This document shows, one piece after another, positions 29,302-36,695 of a stretch of 40,796 nucleotides of DNA. Numbering within the stretch: the first letter of the stretch is position 1; each line of letters starts with the position of its first letter. The translations under genes were made by a program, and so were the position numbers. Source of the stretch: Muribaculaceae bacterium (GTDB lineage Bacteria > Bacteroidota > Bacteroidia > Bacteroidales > Muribaculaceae); contig JAFTDD010000089.1 of the NCBI GenBank assembly GCA_017454355.1, forward strand, positions 1 to 40,796. Direction: 5' to 3'. The notes under the pieces are model-generated. The model had not been told where the DNA came from, did not search any database, and was given only the letters and a program-made list of their open reading frames with translations.

Positions 29302-31432
29302 CATTGTGGCGCTCGCCGCGTGGACGGCGGTGATGGCGTGCGGCCCGTGGGCGCGGCCGGACTACTACGTCTTCAGCGTGTACCACCGCTCGCAGTTGAG
29401 CGACGCGGCCCTCAAGCCGATGTATGACTTCTGGCAGCAGTATGGCGGCGCGGACAACGTGAGCACATGGGATGTTGACGGCCTGTCGCGGGTGTCGCCC
29501 GACGAACTGCAGACCACCGACAACCCCATCGTTCAGGCTGCGCGCACCCGTGGCGACAGCGAGATGATGGCCTACCTGCGGCAGTTGACGTCCTACCTGC
29601 AGTTGGCCGAGCCGGCCGACACGTGGGACTACCCGTCGCGCTCGCAGCAGGCCGACCGCAAGGCTCGCCTGCAGGCCATCGAGCAGGCCGCGTGCGCCTA
29701 CAAGGGATCGCGCCTGCGCGACCAGTATGCCCTGCTCACCGTGCGCGCCCTCACCCGCCTGGGCGACGCCCCCGGCGTGATTGACTATTGGGAGAAAACC
29801 TTCAGCCGCCGGCCGCAGAGCGTCTATAGCGACATGGCGCGCGGCCTTTATGCCTGGGCGCTCATCAGCCAGGGACGCCAGCGCGACGCCATCAACGTCT
29901 ACGGCGAGATGGGCGACATGACCTCCATCAAGTGGCTCATGGAGAAGAAGCGCAACCTGCGCGGCATTCGTGACGAGTATGCCGCCGACCCCAACTCGCC
30001 GGCGCTGCTCTTCCTCGTGCAGGACTTTGTGAACAACACTGTCGATAGTTACACCCATCAGCGCGCGTTCCTCGCCCATTACGACGACGAGGAGATGAGC
30101 GCCGCGACCGCTCAGACTCAGGTCGAGATCACGGACTTTATCAAGTTCTGCCGTCAGGTGGTGGATCAGGGCAAGACCCGGTGCCCGTCGATGTGGATGG
30201 CGGCGGCGGGTTTCGCGGCCTATAAGGTGGGCGACACGGCGCAGTGCATGCCGCTGCTCAACCGTGCCGTCACGCTCGACGGCACGCCGCGTATGCTCGA
30301 CAACGCGCGCGTGTGCCGCATGGTGGCCAGCGCCGCCGTCGAGCACGACCTCACCGTGGGCTACGACAACCGCCTGCTGGGCGAACTGAAGTGGCTGCGC
30401 TCCAAGGTGGAGAGCGAGCCCACGCTCGACAACGCTTACGGCTTCCACGGCAACCACTATATGGAGGTGCTGTCCAATTTGGTTTACGACCGGTTGGTGC
30501 CCTTCTATCAGGAACACGGCGGCGCGAGCACGGCGGCCGCGCTCTGCGGCGCGCAGCAGGCCTACGAGCGCAGTTACAACAGCGAGGACAACGGCTACTA
30601 CGCCAACGGCGACTACGACTACCTGCTCGACCGCATGACCAGCCAAGAGATGATCAACTACCGCGCGATGATCCTGCGCGGCGGCGACGGCGACCTCGAC
30701 CGCTGGGCCATCGCCCAACTCGACACGGACAACGACCCGCTTTACTTCATCGACCGCATCGGCACCAAACTGATGCGCGAGGGCGAGTTCCGGCAGGCTC
30801 TCGAGTGGGTGGAACAGGTGCCGGCGAGTTACGTCTCGCAGCAGGGCATCAGCCGCTATATGGCGCGCCGCGACTACACGCTCGACCGCTGGTTTGTGCG
30901 CCAAGTGGTGGACCGCGACTGGAACGATATTTACGAGCCCACGCCCACCGCGCTCTACAGTAACCAGAAGGTGAACTACTGCCGCGACGTGCTGGCCGCA
31001 CAGAAGACCGTCAACGACAACCCCAACGACGCCACCGCGCTCTACCGCCTGGCCTCGCTCTACTATCAGGCGAGTTGGTGGGGAGACTGCTGGTATCTGA
31101 CCAACTACTCGTGGAGTGGCGCCGGACCGCAGGACTACCCGATGCAGAAGGACCTGCGCATGGAGGCCGTCGCGCTGCTGCTGCGCGCCAAGGCCAATGT
31201 GGGCAAGGACCGCGACCTGCGGCAGGCAATCCTCTACGCGCTGGCATTTATCCCCTACGACACGCCATACGTCACCTACGAGTACGACGCCGACTATAAC
31301 CTCATCACCAAGTATAACTACGACTCGCCGGGCTATAAGGCGTTGGCCGAACTGGCCGACTTCTACGCCGCCAACCGCGGCAACGTGGCGCCCTACATCA
31401 GCCGCTGCGACGTCCTCAAGAATTTTATGTGA
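29279..31432 (+). CDS. Large lipoprotein of unknown function
   Basis: 717 residues with a lipoprotein signal (lipobox V18-M-A-C21). It is rich in tyrosine and aspartate and largely helical by composition; repeated segments such as ATALYRLASLYYQASWWGDCWYL and RLRDQYALLTVRALTRLGDAPGVIDYWEKTF suggest TPR-like solenoid units in the second half and around residue 140. No catalytic motif is visible. Overlap with the preceding lipoprotein implies that the two products work together, perhaps as a surface or periplasmic complex (inference). It ends four bases before the composite repeat element. Confidence 0.75.
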   Translation: MKRFSILSIVALAAWTAVMACGPWARPDYYVFSVYHRSQLSDAALKPMYDFWQQYGGADNVSTWDVDGLSRVSPDELQTTDNPIVQAARTRGDSEMMAYLRQLTSYLQLAEPADTWDYPSRSQQADRKARLQAIEQAACAYKGSRLRDQYALLTVRALTRLGDAPGVIDYWEKTFSRRPQSVYSDMARGLYAWALISQGRQRDAINVYGEMGDMTSIKWLMEKKRNLRGIRDEYAADPNSPALLFLVQDFVNNTVDSYTHQRAFLAHYDDEEMSAATAQTQVEITDFIKFCRQVVDQGKTRCPSMWMAAAGFAAYKVGDTAQCMPLLNRAVTLDGTPRMLDNARVCRMVASAAVEHDLTVGYDNRLLGELKWLRSKVESEPTLDNAYGFHGNHYMEVLSNLVYDRLVPFYQEHGGASTAAALCGAQQAYERSYNSEDNGYYANGDYDYLLDRMTSQEMINYRAMILRGGDGDLDRWAIAQLDTDNDPLYFIDRIGTKLMREGEFRQALEWVEQVPASYVSQQGISRYMARRDYTLDRWFVRQVVDRDWNDIYEPTPTALYSNQKVNYCRDVLAAQKTVNDNPNDATALYRLASLYYQASWWGDCWYLTNYSWSGAGPQDYPMQKDLRMEAVALLLRAKANVGKDRDLRQAILYALAFIPYDTPYVTYEYDADYNLITKYNYDSPGYKALAELADFYAANRGNVAPYISRCDVLKNFM

Positions 31433-31436
31433 TGAA

Positions 31437-31583
31437 AGGTTGAGGGGTTGAGCGTTGAGAGGTTGAGCGTTGAGAGGTTGAGCGTTGAGAGGTTGAGCCT
31501 CGCGCTATCGCGCTCGGTAATAATACATTTTTCCCATTTGCGATAGCAAATGGCTCAACCCTCAACGCTCAACCCCTCAACCT
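31437..31583. repeat. GGTTGAG composite element, copy 3, inverted core (before rnz)
   Basis: Left array of eight units alternating 8 and 7 bp, i.e. a 15-bp repeat AGGTTGAGCGTTGAG (31437-31497); then the core in opposite orientation to copies 1-2: CGCG-CTAT-CGCG (31501-31512) and stem CCATTTGC (31534-31541)/GCAAATGG (31546-31553); right array CTCAACC/CTCAACG/CTCAACCC/CTCAACCT (31554-31583). This is the short form: the TGTAGGG-type middle block is missing. Confidence 0.9.
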
Positions 31584-31596
31584 TTGAGAAAAAACG

Positions 31597-32529
31597 ATGA
31601 CGCGGTTTGAGTTGAACATACTGGGTTGCGGGTCGGCCACGTGTACGCGGCGCCACATGCCGTCGTGCCAGGTGCTGAACGTGCGCGACCGCCTGCTGAT
31701 GATTGACTGCGGCGAGGCGGCGCAACTGCAGTTGCGCCGTATGCGCCTCAAGCCGTCGCGCCTGGGCCACATCTTCCTGAGCCACATGCACGGCGACCAC
31801 GTGTTCGGCCTGCCGGGGCTGGTGTCGACGCTGGCGCTGCTCAACTGCCGCGGCACGCTCACGGTACACACCTTTGCCGAGGCGGCCGAGGTGCTGCGCC
31901 GGTTTATCGACACTTTCTGCCAGCGTGTGAACCTCGACCTGCGCTTCAATGTGATCTCGCCGGAGGGCGGCGAGACGGTGCTTGACGAGGCGGGCTTCAC
32001 CGTGAGCACGTTCAAACTCTACCACCGGGTGCCCTGCGTGGGCTTTCTGGTGAGGGAGAAACCAAAACTGCGACACATCAACGGCGAGATGGCGCGCTTT
32101 CACGGTGTGCCGACCTACGCGATGCAGGCGCTGCGCGAGGGTGCCGACTGGGAAGCACCCGACGGCCGCGTGATCCCCAACGAGTGGCTCACCACGCCCG
32201 CCGACGCTTCCATCAGTTACGCCTATTGCAGCGACACCGTTTACGACCGCCGTGTGGCCGCCGCCGTGCAAGGCGTCGACTGGCTCTACCATGAGGCAAC
32301 CTACGGCGACGACGCGGCGCCAAAGGCCATGCCGCGCGGCCACAGCACCGCGCGCCAGGCGGCGATGGTGGCGCGCGAGGCCGGCGTGAAACGGCTGATT
32401 ATCGGACACTACAGTTCGCAATACAACGACGAGGAGCCGCTGCTGGCCCAGGCCCGCGAGGTCTTCCCCGACACCCTCCTCGCCACCGAGGGCCTCCGCC
32501 TCAACCTGCAACACCCATCAACTGAATGA
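31597..32529 (+). CDS. rnz: Ribonuclease Z (tRNA 3' endonuclease)
   Basis: Metallo-beta-lactamase-fold endonuclease that removes the 3' trailer of tRNA precursors lacking encoded CCA, which fits the two tRNA-Glu genes here. In 310 residues the metal motif is H63-M-H65-G-D67-H68 (LSHMHGDHVFGLPG), followed by the conserved YHRVPCVGFLVREK, SYAYCSDTVYD, and EATYGDD with the AxDxGHST-like ARGHSTARQAA segment written here as PRGHSTARQA. The gene overlaps the next by four bases (ATGA). Confidence 0.94.
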   Translation: MTRFELNILGCGSATCTRRHMPSCQVLNVRDRLLMIDCGEAAQLQLRRMRLKPSRLGHIFLSHMHGDHVFGLPGLVSTLALLNCRGTLTVHTFAEAAEVLRRFIDTFCQRVNLDLRFNVISPEGGETVLDEAGFTVSTFKLYHRVPCVGFLVREKPKLRHINGEMARFHGVPTYAMQALREGADWEAPDGRVIPNEWLTTPADASISYAYCSDTVYDRRVAAAVQGVDWLYHEATYGDDAAPKAMPRGHSTARQAAMVAREAGVKRLIIGHYSSQYNDEEPLLAQAREVFPDTLLATEGLRLNLQHPSTE

Positions 32530-33380
32530 GCAAGAGATCGCTGATAATAATTATTGTGATGCTGGTCGTTGTGAACGTGCTGGCCGGCCTCTACTACCTG
32601 GGCGCGCGCATGGAGAGCGAGGGCCGCGGCCTTGAGTTGCCGAGCGGCGACACCCTCAGCGAGCGCGCCGACACGGTGGATATCGTCACCGTGGCAGACG
32701 TGTTCCTGCCGTGGGAGTCGCGCCGCAAGACGTATGTGAGCCCCGTCGACAGCGATGCCGCCGGCCGCCAGAGGGTGTGCGCGCTGGCCGTGAAGATGCG
32801 TCTTCCCTCGAGCGTCAACGGCAACGACAGCCTGTCGCACCTGCGGCGCGAACTGGCGCGTGCCGCCTTCGGCGGCAACCCGCTCTCGCTCGACGCCGCC
32901 ATCACCGACTTTCTCGCGCGTCCGCAGTGGAACACCTCGACAATGGCAATCACCGTGACCATCGAGCCGCGTATGACCTCACAGCGACTGCTCGTGCTGG
33001 CTGCCGAACGCACCGTGGCGACACCGGCCGACACGACCACCACCACAACCTACGTCCACTACGACCGCCTGACACATCACGTGCTCGCGCGAGCAGACAT
33101 CCTGTTGCCACAAGCCGAGCGCGAACTCCTGAAACGGATTAACGATAAGATTGCCGTGCTCAACGACGAGAAGCACCTCGACCTGCAGGCCGCCTCGCGT
33201 GTGCCCTCCAGTTTCCGCGCACAGCGCACCGGACTGCTGTTCTGCTACAACGAGGGCGAACTCACATCGCCACGCCGAGGCTCCATCGACGTGCTCGTCA
33301 GTTACAAAGTGCTCGGCCCCTGCCTCACCCCAGCCTTCAAACACCTGCTCTGGAACAACGCCGACTACCGCAACCTCTGA
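32526..33380 (+). CDS. Membrane-anchored protein, DUF3298/RsiV-like
   Basis: 284 residues with one N-terminal transmembrane helix (LIIIIVMLVVVNVLAGLYYL) and a periplasmic domain. The C-terminal half (LLPQAERELLKRINDKI, PSSFRAQRTGLLFCYNEGE, GSIDVLVSYKVLGPCLTP) follows the pattern of DUF3298-containing proteins, known from RsiV-type anti-sigma factors and other Bacteroidetes membrane proteins. No DUF4163 part is obvious. Role unknown. It is coupled to rnz by an ATGA overlap and ends six bases before the palindrome at 33386. Confidence 0.75.
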   Translation: MSKRSLIIIIVMLVVVNVLAGLYYLGARMESEGRGLELPSGDTLSERADTVDIVTVADVFLPWESRRKTYVSPVDSDAAGRQRVCALAVKMRLPSSVNGNDSLSHLRRELARAAFGGNPLSLDAAITDFLARPQWNTSTMAITVTIEPRMTSQRLLVLAAERTVATPADTTTTTTYVHYDRLTHHVLARADILLPQAERELLKRINDKIAVLNDEKHLDLQAASRVPSSFRAQRTGLLFCYNEGELTSPRRGSIDVLVSYKVLGPCLTPAFKHLLWNNADYRNL

Positions 33381-33385
33381 CTGGT

Positions 33386-33439
33386 GGGGACGGTTCTTCT
33401 GTTTCAGCCGCGAAGCGGTGAAACAGAAGAACCGTCCCC
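33386..33439. terminator. GGGGACGG...CCGTCCCC palindrome, copy 2 (possible bidirectional terminator)
   Basis: A 54-bp hairpin. The first 20 bases GGGGACGGTTCTTCTGTTTC are identical to copy 1 and pair perfectly with the end; the inner part is a CCGC/GCGG stem with a small mismatch. It lies between the convergent DUF3298-like gene (stop 33380) and the ATPase gene (stop 33460). Confidence 0.7.
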
Positions 33440-33459
33440 GCGTGCCGCAAGGGAAAAGG

Positions 33460-34905
33460 TTATTGGAAGAGGTCATCGAGAGTTATTTGTTGGTTGACAT
33501 CTTTGCAGTGCCCATTGGGCGTGAGGCCGGCCGTTGTGACCATGACGAGTTGGACGGAGTGGGTCTTGGTGTGCTGACGGCTGTGCAGAAAAGCGTCGAT
33601 TTTGTTTTCCAACTCTGTCTCATATTGCTTGTCGATGGTGAACCGGTGTTCGCTGAACTTCATCTCACAGAGGTAATCGGTGCGTTCACCTTTCCATTCG
33701 AGCACCAAGTCAATCTGGTGTCTGTCACCGTCCGGAGCGGCGCCATTCCAGCAGTAGTTGCGTGAGATGGTGGCGATGCGCAGTTTGTCTTTGATTTGAG
33801 GCAAGTGTTCGATGCATAACATCTCAAAGGTGTTGCCAGCCCATGTGAAGAATGACGGGGTGCGCTGGAGGGCGCGCCAATTGCCTGTATCGGTGCCCTT
33901 GCGGTGGATAAAATGCAAGTAGAAGAGTGAGAAAAAGTCTTTCAGTTGGTAGACTGTTTCGACGCGTTGCTTGCCGTAGCGCGGGTATTGCCTGATGATG
34001 CCTGACTCGTGGAGGTTGCTCAAGATTTTGCTCAATGTGCCCCCCGGTTCGATGCCTACGGTTGCCGCGAGTTCCCTGCGCGTCATGCCGTAGAATTTTG
34101 TGCAAAGTGCTTTGACGATGTCTATATATCTTTCTGAGGTGACGTATAGACCGGTGTATACGTCGCGGAATTCCCGGTCACTGCTGCCGTCAAAGAAGAA
34201 CGCGTCAATGTTCTCCGAGAGATTTTTCTCGTTGTCGATGCGGTCAAGATAATATGGAATGCCTCCCAGTGCCATATAGGCGATAGCAATCTCATAGCGC
34301 GAGAGGTGGAAGCCGTGCCGCTTGAAGTAGGTTTCGGTTTCTTTGAGAGTGAAGGGCAGCAGTCGTATGGTGCTGGTCAGCCGGCCGTGTAGTCCTCCAT
34401 AATCACTGATGACGTTGTCCAGCATCCAACTTGTCGCCGAGCCACACACCACGAGTACGATGTTGCGTTGCCGGTCGGCCCATGAGTTCCAAAAGTAACC
34501 CAGTTCCGAAATCATTTCGGAGGACTGCGGTCCGGCGAGCCACGGCAGTTCGTCGAGAAAGATGACGCGTCGCTTGGACTTTAATCCATTCAAGAAGTTG
34601 CGCAGCAGTCTGAATGCCTCTCGCCAGTTGGTCGGGCGCGGCGTGTCGTTCGGCATGCCGCTATTGAGGAGGCTGTCGTGGAAATGGTCGAGTTGCGTTT
34701 GCCTGTAACTTTTCTCATCGCCTGCCTTGAGATAGGAACCCACGGCTCTGAAAACGATATTGTTGCGGTAGACTTCCTCGACGAGAAAAGACTTGCCGAC
34801 TCTTCGTCGCCCGTAGATTGCGACGAATTCCGACTTTGAGGACTTTAGGATTTTTTTCAGTTTTTTGATTTCCTCAATTCGCCCGATGATATTGTGATAT
34901 TCCAT
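33460..34905 (-). CDS. AAA-type ATPase with PD-(D/E)xK-like C-terminal domain, paralog 2
   Basis: 481 residues, the same family and domain order as the gene at 884-2326: Walker A GRRRVGKS near residue 31, Walker B RVIFLDELPW, VVCGSATSWML, GMTRRELAATVGIEPGGTLSK (winged helix), and the C-terminal IDLVLEW-x8-CEMK with D399, E414 and K416. The ends LDDLFQ and LNDLFAP are also alike. Identity is moderate, so these are old paralogs and not a recent duplication. Promoter and a single perfect 18-bp hairpin are just upstream. Unlike typical prophage or IS cargo, neighbours are housekeeping genes (adk, hpt). Confidence 0.85.
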   Translation of the reverse strand: MEYHNIIGRIEEIKKLKKILKSSKSEFVAIYGRRRVGKSFLVEEVYRNNIVFRAVGSYLKAGDEKSYRQTQLDHFHDSLLNSGMPNDTPRPTNWREAFRLLRNFLNGLKSKRRVIFLDELPWLAGPQSSEMISELGYFWNSWADRQRNIVLVVCGSATSWMLDNVISDYGGLHGRLTSTIRLLPFTLKETETYFKRHGFHLSRYEIAIAYMALGGIPYYLDRIDNEKNLSENIDAFFFDGSSDREFRDVYTGLYVTSERYIDIVKALCTKFYGMTRRELAATVGIEPGGTLSKILSNLHESGIIRQYPRYGKQRVETVYQLKDFFSLFYLHFIHRKGTDTGNWRALQRTPSFFTWAGNTFEMLCIEHLPQIKDKLRIATISRNYCWNGAAPDGDRHQIDLVLEWKGERTDYLCEMKFSEHRFTIDKQYETELENKIDAFLHSRQHTKTHSVQLVMVTTAGLTPNGHCKDVNQQITLDDLFQ

Positions 34906-34927
34906 TTGTCTTGTGTTTTTGATGGTG

Positions 34928-34957
34928 CAAAGGTAGTAAAATGTATCCGATTTGCAA
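34928..34957 (-). promoter_or_regulatory. Promoter of ATPase paralog 2
   Basis: On minus: TTG (34957-34955), about 19 bases, TACCTTTG (34935-34928), then CACC and ATG at 34905. The TTTGCACC word is shared with the promoter of paralog 1. The hairpin begins just upstream of the -33 region. Confidence 0.65.
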
Positions 34958-34960
34958 GAT

Positions 34961-35006
34961 AAAAGTCAGCCGTTTTCAAGATTTTTTTTGAAAACGGCTG
35001 ACTTTT
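34961..35006. repeat. Perfect 18-bp hairpin upstream of ATPase paralog 2
   Basis: Arms AAAAGTCAGCCGTTTTCA (34961-34978) and exact complement (34989-35006), loop AGATTTTTTT; outer TTGCAA (34952-34957, and again at 35011-35016) extends the symmetry. The stem is unrelated to that of paralog 1, but the loop and the outer AAAGT/ACTTT ends are the same. Confidence 0.88.
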
Positions 35007-35115
35007 GACATTGCAAGTTGTTTTTTAACATCAATTCCGCAACTTTTTGCAGCGGACTCATTATTTTGGTCGTTAAGTAAATTTTTGTTTTTGATTGTCC
35101 TTGATTGTCTTTGGG

Positions 35116-35706
35116 TTAACTCTTGTCTTTAGGCAGGGTGGCGAGGTGGGCGGCGATGCGGGCGGCGACGGCGTCGATGCCGCCAGTGCCCTGCACGGCG
35201 TGGTAGAGGCCGCGTTCGCGGTAGTAGTCGCGCAGCGGCGAGGTCTGGCGGTGGTAAACGTCGAGACGTTTTTGGGCCGTCTCGAGGGTGTCGTCGCTGC
35301 GGCCGGTGAGGCGTCCGCGGTTGAGGATGCGCTCGATGAGTTCCTGCTCGTCGACCTCGAGGCCGATGACGGTGGTGACGGAGGTGCCCCGCCGGGCGAG
35401 CATTTGCTCGAGGGCCTCGGCTTGGGCGATGGTGCGCGGAAAGCCGTCGAAGATGACGCCGCGGGCTGCGGCCTCCCGGTTGTCGTCGAGCACGCCGGCC
35501 AGGATGTCGATCATCAGTTCGTCGGGGATGAGTTGACCGCGGTCGATAAATTGGCGGGCGGTGTTGCCCAGTTCGGTGCCGCGGCGCATGTGGTCGCGCA
35601 GCACGTCGCCGGTGCTGATGTGGAACAGGCCGTAGTTCGCGATGAGCCTGTCGCTTTGGGTGCCTTTGCCGCTGCCGGGGGCGCCGAAGATAACGATGTT
35701 GAGCAT
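35116..35706 (-). CDS. adk: Adenylate kinase
   Basis: Converts ATP plus AMP to two ADP. The 196-residue protein has the P-loop GAPGSGKGT (8-16), the AMP-binding FHISTGDVLR and FDGFPRTIAQAE, and GRLTGRSDDTLETAQKRL. The LID region is the short form, without zinc-binding cysteines. It follows hpt on minus, separated by the composite element at 35716-35917. Two 10-bp GACAATCA-type repeats directly follow the stop codon (35092-35113). Confidence 0.95.
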   Translation of the reverse strand: MLNIVIFGAPGSGKGTQSDRLIANYGLFHISTGDVLRDHMRRGTELGNTARQFIDRGQLIPDELMIDILAGVLDDNREAAARGVIFDGFPRTIAQAEALEQMLARRGTSVTTVIGLEVDEQELIERILNRGRLTGRSDDTLETAQKRLDVYHRQTSPLRDYYRERGLYHAVQGTGGIDAVAARIAAHLATLPKDKS

Positions 35707-35715
35707 AGTGTTAAA

Positions 35716-35917
35716 AAGGTTGAAGGTTGAGAGGTTGAGAGTTGAGGGTTGAGAGGTTGAGCATCGAAGTGGGCAGAATAAATTCTGCCCCTACAAGCGA
35801 TTGGGGATGATGGATTGGACATCGCTCGCGGCCAGGCCAAGGCCAGGTCCTACAATTATCCCTAGCGCGACAGCGCGAGGCTCAACCTCTCAACCTCTCA
35901 ACGCTCAACCTCTCAAC
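35716..35917. repeat. GGTTGAG composite element, copy 4, with nested palindrome (between hpt and adk)
   Basis: GGTTGAG-type array (35716-35761), then a GGGCAGAAT-AA-ATTCTGCCC palindrome (35771-35790) and CCTACAA placed where the left half of the CCAATCGC stem should be; the right half GCGATTGG survives (35797-35804). Then the GGCCAGGCCAAGGCCAGG block (35831-35848), CGCG-ACAG-CGCG (about 35867-35878) and the right array CTCAACCT (from 35881). The hpt stop codon (35915-35913) lies within the array. Looks like one repeat inserted into another. Confidence 0.85.
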
Positions 35918-36455
35918 TCTTGAGGACGTAGATGTCGGGCAGGTTGCGCGCCAGACCGTCAAGGTCGAGGCCGTAGCCGATGATAAACTTGGAGGGGATG
36001 TTGAAGCCGACGTACTCCGGTGCTTCTCCAGCCTTGAGCGAGTCGGGCTTGAAGAGCAGGGTGGCCATTGCCACGCGTTTTGGCTGTTGCTCGAGGAGTT
36101 TGCGGCGCAGGTGGTCGGCGGTGAGGCCGGTGTCGACGATGTCCTCGATGATGATCACGGTGCGGCCCTTGATGTCGGTGTCAAGGCCCATGACCTCATT
36201 GATTTTGCCTGTGCTGGAGGTTCCCTCATAACTTTTGAAGCGAATGAAGGCGATTTCGGCGTTTTGGATGCCGCACTCGCGGAAGAGGTCCGCGGCAAAG
36301 ATGTATGCTCCGTTGAGCACACACAGGAAAAGCGGGATCTCGCCCGGGTCGATGTCGCGCCGGATTTCGGCGGCGACGCGTTTGACTTGCTCGGCGATGG
36401 CGTCTCGCGTGATGTAGGGCTCGAAGGTGAGTCCGTTGTAAGTAACCTCTGCCAT
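35913..36455 (-). CDS. hpt: Hypoxanthine phosphoribosyltransferase
   Basis: Salvages hypoxanthine (and guanine) to IMP/GMP with PRPP. In 180 residues the PRPP loop IIIEDIVDTGLTADHL is diagnostic, with LCVLNGAYIFAADLFRE and the C-terminal VGFNIPSKFIIGYGLDLDG hood/purine region. The last codons (LKS and TGA) are formed at the edge of the CTCAACC array of copy 4. Promoter at 36560-36590; adk is probably in the same transcript, with the repeat between them. Confidence 0.95.
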   Translation of the reverse strand: MAEVTYNGLTFEPYITRDAIAEQVKRVAAEIRRDIDPGEIPLFLCVLNGAYIFAADLFRECGIQNAEIAFIRFKSYEGTSSTGKINEVMGLDTDIKGRTVIIIEDIVDTGLTADHLRRKLLEQQPKRVAMATLLFKPDSLKAGEAPEYVGFNIPSKFIIGYGLDLDGLARNLPDIYVLKS

Positions 36456-36559
36456 GACTGTTGTTTATCTGTTTAAAATGAAATATCGCAGGGATACGAG
36501 ACATTGTCTCGCATTAGGAAACATATATATCAAAGGGGCGTTTTTTTGAAAAATTTGCA

Positions 36560-36590
36560 CAAAGTTACGAAACAATCGCGTGTTATCAAA
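36560..36590 (-). promoter_or_regulatory. Promoter of hpt
   Basis: On minus: TTTG (36590-36587), 19 bases, TAACTTTG (36567-36560); leader of about 95 bases before ATG 36455. Exact consensus in both boxes. Confidence 0.75.
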
Positions 36591-36660
36591 ATTTATAGTG
36601 ACAAAAATTTTTTTTCTGTGATTTTGTTATGTTGCTGCCTATGGTATGGATAAAAATTTG

Positions 36661-36668
36661 TAATTTTG
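36661..36668 (+). promoter_or_regulatory. -7 box of nnr
   Basis: TAATTTTG, 27 bases before ATG 36696; no -33 TTTG at the normal distance. Divergent from the hpt promoter. Confidence 0.55.
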
Positions 36669-36695
36669 TAGGCTTTAACCAGAAAAAAAGATTTA

